Shown here piece by piece: positions 42,493 to 53,839 of a stretch of 64,000 bases of DNA. The notes under the pieces are model-generated. The model had not been told where the DNA came from and ran no database searches. It saw nothing but the letters and a program-made list of their open reading frames with translations. The stretch's first letter is position 1. Each line of letters starts with the position of its first letter. This DNA is from Immersiella caudata (Eukaryota > Ascomycota > Sordariomycetes > Sordariales > Lasiosphaeriaceae). Both the position numbers and the translations under genes were made by a program. The stretch spans positions 8,556,001 to 8,620,000 of the forward strand of contig JAULSU010000001.1 of NCBI GenBank assembly GCA_030512335.1. The letters are read 5' to 3'.

Positions 42493-45047
42493 TCAATGCA
42501 ATCTGACGACTCGTGTCTCAGCCCCGTGGAACCACAGCCCATTCGCACCAGACAACAAGCCGACTCTCTCCCACGCCCCAGAAACTCGCTGCGATCGGCC
42601 CAAGACCAGCGCCAACGAGATGCATTTCCGCGTGGCCAATCTCAGACACAAGCACCGACCCTCCCACGACTCCCCTGGCCAGTCCTCCCCATATGGGACC
42701 CGAACAACCGTAGAAACCTCCTCACCTTCCAAAACCCCGCTCCACGGTTTCAACGCGACGTCAGCCGTCATGGACATCCTCCCAACCCCAGCGTCCACAC
42801 CAAGCACATGATACTCATATCCCACGTCCCTGTCCCCAACGCCTCTCTCCACCCGACACTCGATCCTCCCCGGGACAACCAACCCAGTAACATTTAACAC
42901 CTTCATCTTCACATCCAACTCCCCAACCTCCACCCCATAAACCAACGGATCCACCTCATCCGCCTCCCCTCTGCTCACCACATCCCCATACGACACCGGC
43001 CCATCCACACCGGCCCAGCTCCAACTCGGCGCATAACACGCCGGATTCATCTTACAAACCCTCCCCCTCCCATCCGAGTTTGAATGCCACCCCAACCCCT
43101 CAGCTAGCCTACTACCCAACCACATCCCCCATTTCGCCTCCCACCCCTGCGCCTTCGCAACCCGTCTCACGACTGACTCAATCGCCGGAAGACGATCTGA
43201 AGGGCGGGAGATTTCCCGGCGTGTGTACTCTTCTACCAAACCGAGCCATTCTTGGTGGGTTAAAGGTGTGTCGTTTCGGAGGATCTGGGAGCTGTAGGAT
43301 ATGCCGATGGTGGAAGGAGAGAAACCTTCCCAGATGGAGTGGGCAGTGCACTCGAATTTTAGGGAGGAGGGGGTGAAGAAGATGGTTCGGGGCGATAGGA
43401 GGCTGTGGGTAGTGGATGTTAGTAAGGAATAAAGAGGGTGCGGGGGGGGGGGGGGGGGGGGGGGGGAGTGAAGGAGGGGAAAGGGGGTAGGACGAGGTCA
43501 AGAGAGACTTACCGCTCTTGCCAGATCCAGGCGCGGGTTGAGACTTTGCCGTAATTACCACCTTTGGCTTCGTCCTGGAAGCTGTACGCTCGCCTTCGAC
43601 ATTGCAGCTGGGTGCTACCTTTGCCGCTCTTCTCGTCGCCGATTCGGATGCCACGAGCATCCCAGTGTTCGTCCCGCTCGATGAGAACGTTGTCATTTTC
43701 TGAAACCTGACAAGGAATTAGCTACCCGTCGAACCAGTGGAACTGAGCGGTGAGGTGAGTGCCTACAGCAGAAGCAGCCGAGATGGTCAATGTAGCATTT
43801 CCGTAAACAAGTCCCATCTTGGGAGCCTGCTGCGCAAAATCGGTCCGAGATCCCTGGATGATGCACAGCCGGTCGATCCACACATACTCGAATCCCAGTA
43901 CTCGCGCGAGATCAAAAACATCTTGAAAAAGGGGCGGTAGTCGTTCGTACTCAATGCCCTCCTTGTGCCTCTCAAAGTTGGATTCCGTTGTGAGAAGCGT
44001 CGATTCCGAGACCTGGCCCCAGCAGTAGCTCAAGGCAATATAAGGGGCGCGTTGCTTCCCCTGCGGTTCGACGACCTGGATGCGACTGGGCGTATTAGGG
44101 GATGTGATCCAGATGACCCGATCGGGCAGGGGCGGAGGGTGGCGACGCCGCGAGCACTTGTGGTGCTGCATGCAGGTTTCTACTTGAGTTTTGATGAAGT
44201 CGAGGCATTTCTGGGAACCGGGGTGAAGTGAGATGGGTGCGGCGGTGCCGATGTGTTTGAAGAGGCCTTCGAAGATGGCGTCTATTAGTTCGGTTAGCAT
44301 GTTGTACTTGTCCTTTTCCATGGTCTGGGTACGGCACTTACCCCCTACTGTTCGCCCTTCCGAATGTTGCTCATTTCGATAAATCTCAATATCGAGTTTC
44401 TCCGGTTCGGAGACACCAGGGGGGACCTCCTGAACGGCAACGCTCAAGTCCATCCCGATCCCCTCGGGCACCTCTTTCGCAAAGACGTCTGCGATACCGT
44501 CACGGTCCATGTGCATTCTGATCAAGGCTTGCCCTGGGTGCAACCTCAAGATGAGAGGCAGATTCATCGCCAGGAAGATGTCGATGTGCGAGTCCTTCTC
44601 TTCCCAGCGAGGAGCTAGTCCGTTGAGCGCGCCCACCATCATGATGCAGGTTGGGCACCCTCTCATGCCGGAGTTGAACAGTGCTTTCGAGTTGGTCCTG
44701 ATGATTGCAGCTGGGGTCTCAGGGGGAACCTTGAACGCAGACTCAGCCCATGTTTTCGCTGTTGGGCCTTGGTAGTTGTATTCGGACGGGAGTTTCGACA
44801 AGTCGAGGTTGTGGCATACGTCGCAGGGAGTAGAGGGGGCAATTGTGATAAGGCCCCGGGGGTCCCCGTGCGGGAATTTGGAAAGTGGTTGACGCAGTAA
44901 CTCTGCAAGTTCATCGTTGCTTGACATCGGGAGAGACTTGGAAACGAGGTATCGAACCGCGGCAGATTTCCCCGGCGCGGGGCCAAATGAGGATACCAGA
45001 ACTACCAGTGCCTCTTCCCCGCCCGGGGATTCCACCGGTTCAAACAT
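42493..45047 (-). CDS. HET-domain protein, three exons, 794 aa
   Basis: Exons 45047-43767, 43706-43513 and 43402-42493. Introns are 60 nt (GTAGGC...CTAAT...GTCAG) and 110 nt (GTAAGT...CTAAC...CACAG). Intron 2 contains a 25-base G/C run. A long N-terminal region (Cys pairs CDVCHNL, GCPTC, CMQHHKCS) precedes the HET domain: PYIALSYCWGQ, then EYVWIDRLCIIQGSRTDFAQ, MGLVYGNATLTISAAS and AWIWQERLLSPRTIFF. The C-terminal half has the usual SWSWAGVDG motif. The start used is the first ATG; an alternative is MSSNDELAEL at 44927. The gene appears intact. Confidence 0.9.
43442..43466 (+). repeat. G25 homopolymer tract inside HET intron
   Basis: Twenty-five consecutive G residues on the plus strand lie within intron 2 of the minus-strand HET gene (C-run in the transcript), about 45 nt from the donor. 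Confidence 0.9.
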
Positions 45048-45508
45048 CGCAGCACTAGTGGTGGATAATCAGCGAAAAAGAAACTGAACCGAACGAAAGG
45101 GCTGAAGATGGCCCGAGTGTCAGGGGGTGGTAAAGCGTGGTCTTGCTTAGTTTCGAGGTTGTTGGAACAAGGTGAAGGAGAGACATACCCCGATCTTGCG
45201 CTGTCCCGTGTTCAATCACGGGGGTGGGAATGCTGCATTCCGCCGAATCGAGAGTTGTGGCGGTGTCCGATGTCACCTTGCTGCGGTGCTCAGGCACAGA
45301 CAGTTGACCCAATCAGCACACACAGTGTGAGAAAATCACGTGGGTATCCCTCACAAGTTCTTTTCAGTCTTGCAATAGAGTTTACCTAGCTGAGAGACAT
45401 GAGGTCTGGCCGTTTTGTTCTACTCCCCTCCTAGATTATTGGCCCTTCCACAATACGCACAGCTGAAGCTCGGTGACGGACCCCACTTCCAAGGTGCACG
45501 GGCAGCTG
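45048..45508. other. Intergenic
   Basis: Promoter side of the HET gene and of the small CxxC gene. No other feature supported. Confidence 0.4.
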
Positions 45509-45893
45509 ATGTGCGCCATCTTCCATCAGGCGGGATGCAACTGCGATGCAAGCACCAACTGGGGTAGTATGTAAGTCACTTCCTCACCAGAAAAGCCTTC
45601 AGCTCCCCAAAAAGGACCAACTAACAACCACCCACAGTCGCAGTTGTCCCCGCTGCTACACAGCCTTCTCTTTCACCGTTACAGGCGCGCTGGGCAAGGA
45701 CCGCTGTCTCGTATTCAACGTACGGAAGTGCCTTGGCTCACCCGATCAATACAGCAGCGGCATGGAGATTTGGAAATCACATATCGAGAAGCAAAACCGG
45801 AAGCTGAGGACAAAAGGTGTGGGATATGCGCGTGAGATGCATGAGGGCAATGAGAAGAATGTGCATGAGCCTAAGATGCCCAGGGGGATATAG
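45509..45893 (+). CDS. Small CxxC protein of unknown function, 105 aa
   Basis: Exons 45509-45570 and 45638-45893 with a well-formed intron (GTAAGT...ACTAAC...CACAG). The protein starts MCAIFHQAGCNCDASTNWG and contains SCPRCYTAFSFTVTG with a CxxC pair, then a helix (LGSPDQYSSGMEIWKSHIEKQ). The CPRCYTAF-like segment resembles C-terminal domains of larger fungal proteins, where it follows a longer N-terminal part. This may therefore be a truncated copy or lack upstream exons. Function unknown. Confidence 0.55.
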
Positions 45894-46649
45894 CCCTGCA
45901 GTGCAGACGAGATATGTGGGGAGGGGGCAGAAAACGTTGCTGAACATTGAAGGGTTGTGAGTCGACATGGTGTGTTTGAACTGATCTGGGAAGGCCATCG
46001 ACGATGAGCCACGATGTACCGGGCAGACTCCCGGAATGGCGCATATCCCGCTGAAATATAAAGTTTTACTAGTGCCAGACAAAGACTCTTTGATTTCGAA
46101 CACAATGCCCCTATTCCAGAGTCTTGCCTGGGGGTCACCTCCGTTTTGGCTGACAGGAATGATACGAAACAGAACATGAGCAACAGTAAGGGCGTGTTGA
46201 ATCATGAGATTCCAGCCGGTTGGTTGCCTTCCCGTTTGCTGCCGGCTGGCAAAGTCGATCAGTTGCCACCTTCCTATTCCGAACCAAACGATAGCTCAAC
46301 AACGAGGTTCTTGATTTAGTGTTCGCTAGCTGTGGGGTTGCATAATCGGAGATCCGTGTATGCGTACGGAATAAGCTAATAACCCCTGAAAATTGCCTGA
46401 TCTCATCCATATCAGCGAAACTCATCACCTGGGCAGTGCATCACAATCCAGGCGCAAGACAGGCACCAGACCCGACTAGGCCGGCCTCCGCACAAGAGGC
46501 CTGCAAGCGCGCGGCGTAGCAAAAGGATCACCTCGCCTTCCTTCTTCTCGTCACACAGCACCACAACCCCGCACCATCCTCCTCTCTCTGTTATCATCAT
46601 CATCATCATCATCATCATCATCGTCGTCGTCGTCGTCGTCGTCGTCGTC
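45894..46649. other. Intergenic ending in a trinucleotide repeat
   Basis: About 750 bp without a gene. The last 57 bases before the GFA gene are the microsatellite listed next. Confidence 0.45.
46593..46649 (+). repeat. (ATC)n(GTC)n microsatellite in the 5' leader of the GFA gene
   Basis: About ten ATC/TCA units are followed directly by about nine CGT/GTC units, running right up to the ATG at 46650. The repeat must be in the leader or core promoter. Confidence 0.9.
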
Positions 46650-47598
46650 ATGTCCTTTCCGGGTCCCCTCCGTGGCAACTGCCACTGCGGCCGCTTCCGG
46701 TTCACCCTATCGGCGAACCTCGGCGACGTGTTTGCCTGCGGTTGCAGCCTCTGCAGGAAGCTAGGATGTCTTTGGCTCCGCGTGGCCCCTGACTCCGAGT
46801 TCACCGTGTCGCGGGACGATGGCGTTCTTGTCGCATACGAAGAGTTGAAGTTCTGTGGGAAATGTGGGACGCCGGTAATGGGCGAGCATCAAGCCGGGCC
46901 ATTGAATGGCGAGGTGCTGGTCAATGCAAGGGCGATATGGGGCTTCAACCCTTTCGAGGCTGGGTGAGTTACCTCAATCTAGCCGCCGTCGCGACTAAAG
47001 GGTGGATCATCTAACTCTACCTCCTCTCAGAAGCATCAAACAAGTTGTCGCGGTTTCCGAGGAAGGGAGAGCTCTGCAGCCAATGGATATGGTGCCGGGT
47101 GCGTTACCTGCGAAGCACCATGGCTCTTGCCACTGTGGGAAGGTCCGAGTTCAACTTCTTGCTGAGATTCCCGGTCTGGAGGTCAAGGAAGATAATTGCA
47201 GCTCATGCGTGAGGGTTTGTATCCACTCACTACCTACTTCGTGATGAGAATTGCTAATAAGACTACCTTAGAACGCGTACATCGGTGTCTACCCAACCAA
47301 AGACCAAGTCCGTGTCCACGGCAGGGAGAACACGTTCGAGTACCTCTACGGGAGGAAGTTCAACGGGGAAGCCCATTGCAAAACCTGCGGGGTTCTGGTC
47401 TTCAACAATGTCTATGGCCCTCTCATCAGTGTGTTTGACAGTCTTCCCCCTGAGAGGAAGGAGGTGGTGCTGGGTATCTACTGGAAGAACATGGCGATGC
47501 AGCCTCTGAATGTCAGGGTACTGGATAACGTCAACTTTGAGTCGCTGGACGTCAATAGGGCTGATGAGGGGACCGAAGGGTATGTTCTTGTTGATTAG
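46650..47598 (+). CDS. Two-domain GFA/CENP-V-like zinc protein, 274 aa
   Basis: Exons 46650-46963, 47031-47214 and 47272-47598. Intron 2 donor is taken as GTTTGT after GTGAGG, because it yields CSSCVRNAYIGVYP, the usual form in this family. Two tandem GFA units (PF04828 type) are visible. The first has GNCHCGRFRF, CGCSLCRK and FCGKCGTPV. The second has GSCHCGKVRV, NCSSCVRN and HCKTCGVLVFNN. Each carries the paired CxC/CxxC zinc ligands. Proteins of this group resemble glutathione-dependent formaldehyde-activating enzyme, but for fungal two-domain versions the reaction is not established. No targeting signal. The frame is intact. Confidence 0.87.
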
Positions 47599-47822
47599 AA
47601 GCCCGAAGCCCATATGTGGCAAGTGTGAGAAGATGAGCCGGGTGTGGCTGCGGGTTTAGGGAGCTGGCTGCATTATCAGTGTGTTCTTGTCCTTACCAGT
47701 CACCCACCGCCGAAAGTCCGACCAGAGGGGCTGGCTGTTCTCCACACGAGGTTGTTCGAATATCCACTAGAAAGTGTCCATATGCGCCGAGGGAATAGCT
47801 GTTTCCCTGCCATTAATAGTGT

Positions 47823-48662
47823 CTAATGACAAGCTCCGGATATTCTCGCCGGATACATAGTGTAGTGAGAGTCCGTTGTCTCCATAGTTGCCGTCTGCAT
47901 CGACTCGCCGGGGGTCCAGTTGGAGGACATGATGAAGGTCCTCAGATTCTCGGCGTCCTTCTGGTTGCTGGTGGAAGTGCCGTCAATAAGCTCACGCATG
48001 GAATTTCTAAGGTTGACCACATTATCGTCGATATTCTGCAAAGTCCCAGCTTGCTCACGCTGGAATTCCATCATGCTCATGCCATTCTTCTGTGCTGTAC
48101 CCCTGGAGTTTTTATTAGCGCAAAATACAGCAGTAATGTAGGGGCCGTGCTCTTCGGACATACCAGAATACGACGAGCAGAGCAATAGGTCAGTTGGTTT
48201 CGAGTTTGACACAAGTGGTCTTTCATGTCGACGAAGAACTTAGCCGAGAGTAATCCCTCGAGCCCTACCACGAAGCTGTTCACCTCACCACGAAGCTGTT
48301 CACCTCTAACTTAAGCTTGGTCGCGCCCTGCGCTTGGAGCTTGACGACGGCTACCTGCAATTCGGCCTCAATTGCCTTGCACTCTTGGCAAAGATGGTAG
48401 AGAGCTTCTTCGCATTCCCGCTGCAGCCTAGCGGCATCATCAGGATCGCCCGAGGTCCGCTCAGACTAGCGGTATGCATCTTGGCGCTGATATCGGTGGA
48501 TAGTGTTGATAAGTCTTTGGAGATCCGCGATAGTTCGACTAATTCCGACGATATGCCGTGCGATGAGCGATAAACCTGCCTGGCGTCGGAAATCAATCGC
48601 GATCCGAAATCCAACAGCTGCACCGCAGCTGCGGCAACTGAGAGAGCGCTGAGCGGCTCCAC
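47823..48662 (-). pseudogene. Broken fungal STAND N-terminal-domain protein
   Basis: The sequence EPLSALSVAAAAVQLLDFGS, then ISDARQVYRSSHG and SELVELSRISKDLSTL, is the N-terminal helical domain of fungal NACHT/STAND proteins, which normally begin M(D/E)PLSALSVA. Here the expected ATG is GTG (48662-48660). The frame shifts near 48450: RLQRECEEALYHLCQECKAI is in another phase. It is then broken again by a 20-bp tandem duplication (48267-48306). After it come VGLEGLLSAKFFVDMKDHL and, past a GTATGT...CTCCAG intron, a helical tail ending at 47823. There is no NACHT or NB-ARC part nearby. It is a relic of an NLR-like gene. Confidence 0.75.
48267..48306. repeat. 20-bp tandem duplication, two perfect copies
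   Basis: ACCACGAAGCTGTTCACCTC occurs twice back to back. Twenty bases is not a multiple of three, so the duplication itself breaks the STAND-domain frame (VNSFVV repeated with a frameshift). Confidence 0.95.
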
Positions 48663-49282
48663 GATGTCGCGGCCGCTGGATCTGGCGCAACCCTGGAGAG
48701 GGTATCGCGATTTGAGAAAGTCAGGGGAGGGGCCGATGTTGATGCCAAGCACAGATGTGGTAAGTCCATCGTGACTGGTGCAAAATTCCATCTGCCTGCA
48801 GTCTTTGCGCTGGCTGCTCACGGTTGGGCAAGAGATTTCACCTCTGCAGGCAGTCACGTCTCTGCATCCAGTCAAGCTACGCCCCGCTCATCGCAGTTTC
48901 CGGGATCAAGGCAGTTGCAATTGGCGCACCCGAACGTTTTGCCCAACGCAAAGCAGGCGCGATCGATCCCCTCAACTAACGACCCAGACTACCCCCCGCG
49001 GTCCGGCGTGCTCGTGAAGAAACCAAAACACGCCAGCAACTAGAAATAGCCACCGGCCCTCAAGAGCGCATTTATCCAGCCCAATGTGGCGGTGCAGGGT
49101 GTCTGATCTGTTGTAATGTTCGGGTTTGGGCCCAATCCATCTTCAGCCTCAGCTTGGCAACGGCGTTCAACATGCTGCTTGGCGCTAGGTAGGTCCCTGG
49201 TTGGCTGGGGTTGTTACACACGAACCCACCCCGCGATGCCCTCCACCTCTGACAACTCCGATTTCTTGAATGGCATCGCCTG
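48663..49282. other. Intergenic
   Basis: About 620 bp upstream of both the broken STAND gene and the DUF3176 gene. No gene supported. Confidence 0.4.
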
Positions 49283-51304
49283 ATGTCGGAGTGTCACACA
49301 ACAGCAGACGTCCAAAATGACGTGGCCCGCACTCAAAAGGCGTCTTTCACCTTTCCCTACTTCCCTCCGATACAAACACTAGAAAACACGGAAGATGGTT
49401 TAATGCTACCAGCAATGTCAAACACGAACGAAATGATGCCCGGATCCATCGCTAGGGGGCGTCCAGCGGAAGAGGACTTTTCACAGCAAGCTCATCAATC
49501 GGCCTTCCTCTTGAACGTCAACCCTCCGGCCCCTTACCCATTCTACGATGACGGCCAAACACCGCAACTAAAGCCCAGCAACTCAATCGACTTCCACTCC
49601 CTCTGGATATGGGAGATCCTGTCCTTTTCCGCGGGCGGCATTCTCTACGGCATTTTCTTCTACCTCCTCTTCCGCTACGACGGCCAGTTGGTATCCCAGT
49701 GGGAACAAAACAGTCCTATCTCCGGCCTTTTCCGAACTCTCCAATCCGCCGTCTCCCTTATCACCACCATCATGAAAGCAGCCATGCTCCTTCCCCTCGC
49801 CTCCGCAATGGGCCAGCTCAAATGGCACTACGCGCGCCATCCAAGCCGGCTCAAAGACATCGAACTCATCGACGGCGCAAGTCGAGGAAACCTCGGAGCG
49901 GTGCGCCTCCTTTTCTCCCGATCAGCGATTCACTCGACCTCTATCGGCTGCCTCATCATCATCAGCGCCGTGTTACTCGGTCCCTTCATCCAAAATACCG
50001 TCCAAGTCCGAACCCAGATATTCTCCGACGAAGCACTCCCCCCGGACACGGTACCCTTGCTCCCCGTCACCAAAGAAATTGTCACATCGGGTCCTGACCT
50101 GGCTCCCCCGAACGGATCATCCATCGGCTTGTCCATGTTCAGCTCCATCCAGGCTGCATGGGCCGCCGCAGCCAGCTCCGTTGACTTTCAGGGGAGTCGA
50201 CTCACCCACAAGTGCCCCTTTGACTTTTGCGAATGGACCAACTTCACCACTCTCGGCGTGGCGTCCCAGTGCCGCGCAGCAGATGTCGCTACGCCGCGTC
50301 ATCCCACAACAGGTGTTCTCTACGCCTTCTCAAACGAGGCCGACGTCGACAATCTGACCAACGCCACGCGGCTGTCAGACGGAACGGTGGTTGTCAACGA
50401 ATGGCTAACCCGTTTACGACTCCTCGCCCGAGAGACGATCCCGGAGCGGAGTGGCTACGCGGAACTTGGCAAGACTTTACCACTGATTTTACACCTTTCC
50501 GCACTGGGCTACTACAACGGGAGCTACCAAGCGACGGAGTGCGTTTTGTACTGGGCTGCGCTGCATTACGAGTGGTACACCCTCAACATCACTGCGGGTG
50601 GGGTGGATAGGGGTAGGTGGAGAGAGTTTCACAAGACGTCAAGCAATGTCTCACGGGATGCAGATGAGGTGATTTCCATTGATGGTGTGGACTTTTGCAG
50701 GTTCAACGCATCGGTTGAAGCGTGCAAATTTACCGTCGATCCGGCTTCTCATCAGGGGGTGCGTGGTTTGCTTGTTCCGTTTCTAAACGACGATTCTGTT
50801 GCGTATCCCCGCGAGATGACAAATGATATGGCGGAGCTCCGGGCTTTGGACTTTAGTAAACCTCGGATCGAGTTGTTCTACGGAGATTGGACGGATCGCG
50901 TGTTCGAAATGGAGGATACCTTGACGAATCAGACTGGTCGATTCATGAAGATGATGGCCGTCTACATGACGAACAATATCCGATCGAACTCGGGGCGGTA
51001 CGTTTTTGGAAGGGGGGCGTCAGTGAATGCGTACTTTGCAATCAACAAGCGGTATGCTGCGTATCCTACCGTGATATTCGCAGCGTCGATTCTGTTTGTT
51101 TCGGTTACAGCGTGGCGGGCAAGGAGGGAGAGGATTTGGAAGAACTCGGCGTTGGCGTTATTATTTAACGGGTTAGAACAGGCACCGATTGAGGATGGAG
51201 AGAATTTTGGCACACTGGCGGGGATGGAGAGTGTAGCGGAGAGGATGGTTGTGAGGCTTGATGACGAGGGTGATGGGCTTGGACTGAAACTGCGAACAGG
51301 TTGA
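49283..51304 (+). CDS. DUF3176-family membrane protein, 673 aa
   Basis: Single exon. A disordered 100-residue N-terminus precedes the DUF3176 signature: SLWIWEILSFSAGGILYGIF (helix about 110-132), LITTIMKAAMLLPLASAMGQ (about 155-178, with QLKW), IELIDGASRGNLGAVRLL, and a third helix IGCLIIISAVLLGPFIQ (about 219-238). A large extracytosolic part follows, with many N-x-S/T sites and paired cysteines (CPFDFCEW). A last helix (YPTVIFAASILFVSVTAW) and a cytosolic tail close it. The architecture is intact. The family is widespread in filamentous ascomycetes, predicted to be in a membrane, with no known function. Confidence 0.9.
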   Translation: MSECHTTADVQNDVARTQKASFTFPYFPPIQTLENTEDGLMLPAMSNTNEMMPGSIARGRPAEEDFSQQAHQSAFLLNVNPPAPYPFYDDGQTPQLKPSNSIDFHSLWIWEILSFSAGGILYGIFFYLLFRYDGQLVSQWEQNSPISGLFRTLQSAVSLITTIMKAAMLLPLASAMGQLKWHYARHPSRLKDIELIDGASRGNLGAVRLLFSRSAIHSTSIGCLIIISAVLLGPFIQNTVQVRTQIFSDEALPPDTVPLLPVTKEIVTSGPDLAPPNGSSIGLSMFSSIQAAWAAAASSVDFQGSRLTHKCPFDFCEWTNFTTLGVASQCRAADVATPRHPTTGVLYAFSNEADVDNLTNATRLSDGTVVVNEWLTRLRLLARETIPERSGYAELGKTLPLILHLSALGYYNGSYQATECVLYWAALHYEWYTLNITAGGVDRGRWREFHKTSSNVSRDADEVISIDGVDFCRFNASVEACKFTVDPASHQGVRGLLVPFLNDDSVAYPREMTNDMAELRALDFSKPRIELFYGDWTDRVFEMEDTLTNQTGRFMKMMAVYMTNNIRSNSGRYVFGRGASVNAYFAINKRYAAYPTVIFAASILFVSVTAWRARRERIWKNSALALLFNGLEQAPIEDGENFGTLAGMESVAERMVVRLDDEGDGLGLKLRTG

Positions 51305-51560
51305 TGTTCCGCTGGACAGACGCGCGACAATGGACAGCTGCACACAGTGTTCGGGAGGGAGGAAGCTGGATTACTGGATTTCTTTAGACACCATAACAAG
51401 TGGTTGGCCGTCAAGGTATCGGCAACGAATGGATGTAGGATTTGTTCCCAGTCCATAAGCGGCGTTGAGCCGTTTGACCCTGTTGAGGCGACTGCCTCGA
51501 AAGCTCGTCCTGGCTCCAACCAAGCTACCCACCTACACTAAAACCTTTGTCAACGGTCCT

Positions 51561-53149
51561 CTAGCTCGGCCAGTCATTGATATCAGCACAACCCGCCTCG
51601 GCATCGTGAGCGAAAAGCTCGTAATTCTCTACGTTGACCAGCCTATCATCCGGGCTTACGCTCTTCAGGGCCGCCTCGCCATACGCCTTGTCAAACGTCG
51701 GGATAGCAGTGTGGCTGAGTTCGTGCAACATGTTGGACCCGCGATCTTTTCCTGGGCACTTCTTCAGCTGCAGTGACATCTGCCAGAAGAGAGGACACTT
51801 CAAGTTGCGTATTAGTCTGTTGTGGGAGACTTCCTTCAAAGGTGGGGCGACAATAGCTTACCGTGACAATGACTACATATCTTTGAGAGCCTTCGGGTTG
51901 CAAAATGGGATATGCATACGCGATTGTGCTCGGCGTGATGCTGTGGCCTAGTCTCAGCGAACGGCCACATCTGTACAGTTTGGGAGACTGGTGCCATACG
52001 TGCACTTCTTCCATTTGTCCTTGCAACTGTAACGGACTCTAGGGCCATCCTTGTAAAAGACCAGGTTGTTTTCCGCGTAGATTCGGACGAGGTCGTACTT
52101 TGAGGCGATGACGTCGAGCATCTTTTGCGTGTCCTGAAGCCAATACGCGTAGATTCTGCACAGGACGTCAGTCAGCAATGGATCCAACACTCCGACAAGA
52201 ATCAATGATAACTGGCACCTCTTTGGATTTTTGTTTATGCGAAGTTGATCCCTCACGTACGCAGCGAGCTTGCCTGCCCTGGTGAATGCTAATTCCATGC
52301 TAGTTTTCTGGGATGCGCTGCAAGCGGTCTCCGTTCTGATCGCAACCCGGCGGTCCATGGTTAAAGCACCAATTTGGCGGATGCGGAGGTCTGATGATAC
52401 TCTGTTGTGTATCATAACCTGAATTTCCTCCGTTGCATACGGAATCGGTTCGATTTGGCTTCGCAACCTCGGGGAGTCTGTCTCGGGCAGCGCCAATATA
52501 TTGCCCTGGAAAGAAATGAAGCAAGAGGCAGGCCCGAGTATGTTCAGCGATGCTATCTCGGAAGGAGGCGAGGCCATAGTCTGATTCGGCAACAGGGTGA
52601 CAAAATTGTCAGTGCCGGGTGAGCTGAACATCCGAGAGAAGTGAATACGAGCAAAGTCAACTTTCCGGCCTGCGCATGTTGGGGATAAAGGTTAGGAAGA
52701 GTTGCAGTTGGCCGCTAAAAAGAAACGCACCATCACAGATTGCTGAGATGCTGTGGTCCAGGGCGAAATCATCAAGTGCCAGGCTCTCGGCCAGGATCTT
52801 GATAGGGCTAGCAGCAATATTCTTGACGCTAAGTTGCAGGGTAGTATTGTCGCTGTCGGAGAAGAGGGTGACAAGCAAGGGACTAGCGGATATTGCTTGG
52901 AGCAGCAATGTGGCCCAGCCGAGCCATTCTTGCCATATTTTGGCCCAAGGGGGAATAAACGGAGAAGACTAGGTAGTGTTGGGGAGCTCGCGGCTGGCCC
53001 GAGCACAATGACAAGGTGTAATTCTTCGTGAACGACTGGACTTGACTCCAACAATTTTGACCCCCTACTGCAGGAGAGAGGCGAGGAGAGAGTTGGAAGG
53101 GCAAGGTAATGAAACACAAGAGGGGGGCGGGTGATGGGAAGTATCCCAT
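51561..53149 (-). CDS. M35-like (deuterolysin-type) metalloprotease, start and one intron uncertain
   Basis: The C-terminal exon (to TAG at 51563-51561) has the zinc site SNMLHELSHTAIPTFDKAYG: HELSH is HExxH, and the following Asp in FDKAYG fits the third ligand of aspzincins. ENYELFAHDAE matches the NADSYALFA region of M35 enzymes. Upstream exons give ASPLLVTLFSDSDNTTLQLS, the deuterolysin-type N-terminal beta domain, and MDRRVAIRTETACSASQKT before the catalytic part. Supported introns are 52730-52670, about 52233-52171 (63 nt) and GTAAGC...TTGAAG before the zinc exon. The junction near 52000 (NCTD to HSITPSTIAYAYP) needs a 41-nt intron or a frameshift. The signal-peptide exon (MGYFPSPAPLLCFITLPF) is my best guess. 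Probably secreted. Confidence 0.7.
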
Positions 53150-53839
53150 CATTAACCGAGGCTCAAGACAAGCCGGCCCAAGCTCATGTGTCTGCCTTGG
53201 TCACAGAGTCGAAAGCCACATTCTTTACCGACGCAAATAATACCCTTCTGCTTGACTCAGGGGGGTGATTGGGGATTTCTAGAATTGGTAATCCGAGTCT
53301 TGTCCCCCGATTCTTTGCCAACACTATGTTGCGTACTGGGTGGTTTTCTATGATAGGGGGGACTCATGCCGCCTGCCCGCCTCATTTCGCTGCAAAACGT
53401 GGAAAAGCAAACCGGGCACTCCGACACCCCTTGTTTTGTTCTGTGAGTGTGATTTAACTTGCCTGTCGCCTCACATCCTCGCCGACCATGTGCATGCGGC
53501 TGGGTTTCAGAGTACTTATTTGAGGCACACCATATGAGCCTGCACAGTCGCTAAGGCCACCCTATCAAATGCTCTCTGTCACAGCAATGAGTAAGACCTT
53601 TGTGGGTGTGGGTTCTGCCCTTGTAAAGCCCCGTGGGTTGATCGCAAGGTGGTTCGTCAGCCTTGATGTTGGAGAAGTGCGTGACGCATGTGGTCCAGAA
53701 ATGGTTGGTGTAAATCTGATCGCCTGGCCGGTATTCTGTATAAAGCCGGGAGTTGGTGAAAAAAAAAAAAAGACCATTCACTCGCAAGAATACGTGCATA
53801 TCGCACTGAAAAGCCCTCGACACGCCAAGCCAAGCCGCC
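53150..53839. other. Intergenic
   Basis: About 690 bp, including 13 A residues at 53759-53771 and a TATA-like GTATAAAG near 53737, about 100 bp before the ATG at 53840. No gene supported. Confidence 0.4.

Noticed and set aside
44310..44345. Possible intron GTAAGTGCCGTACCCAG in the HET gene at 42493
   Set aside because: Only 17-24 nt and the frame is open through it; treated as coding.
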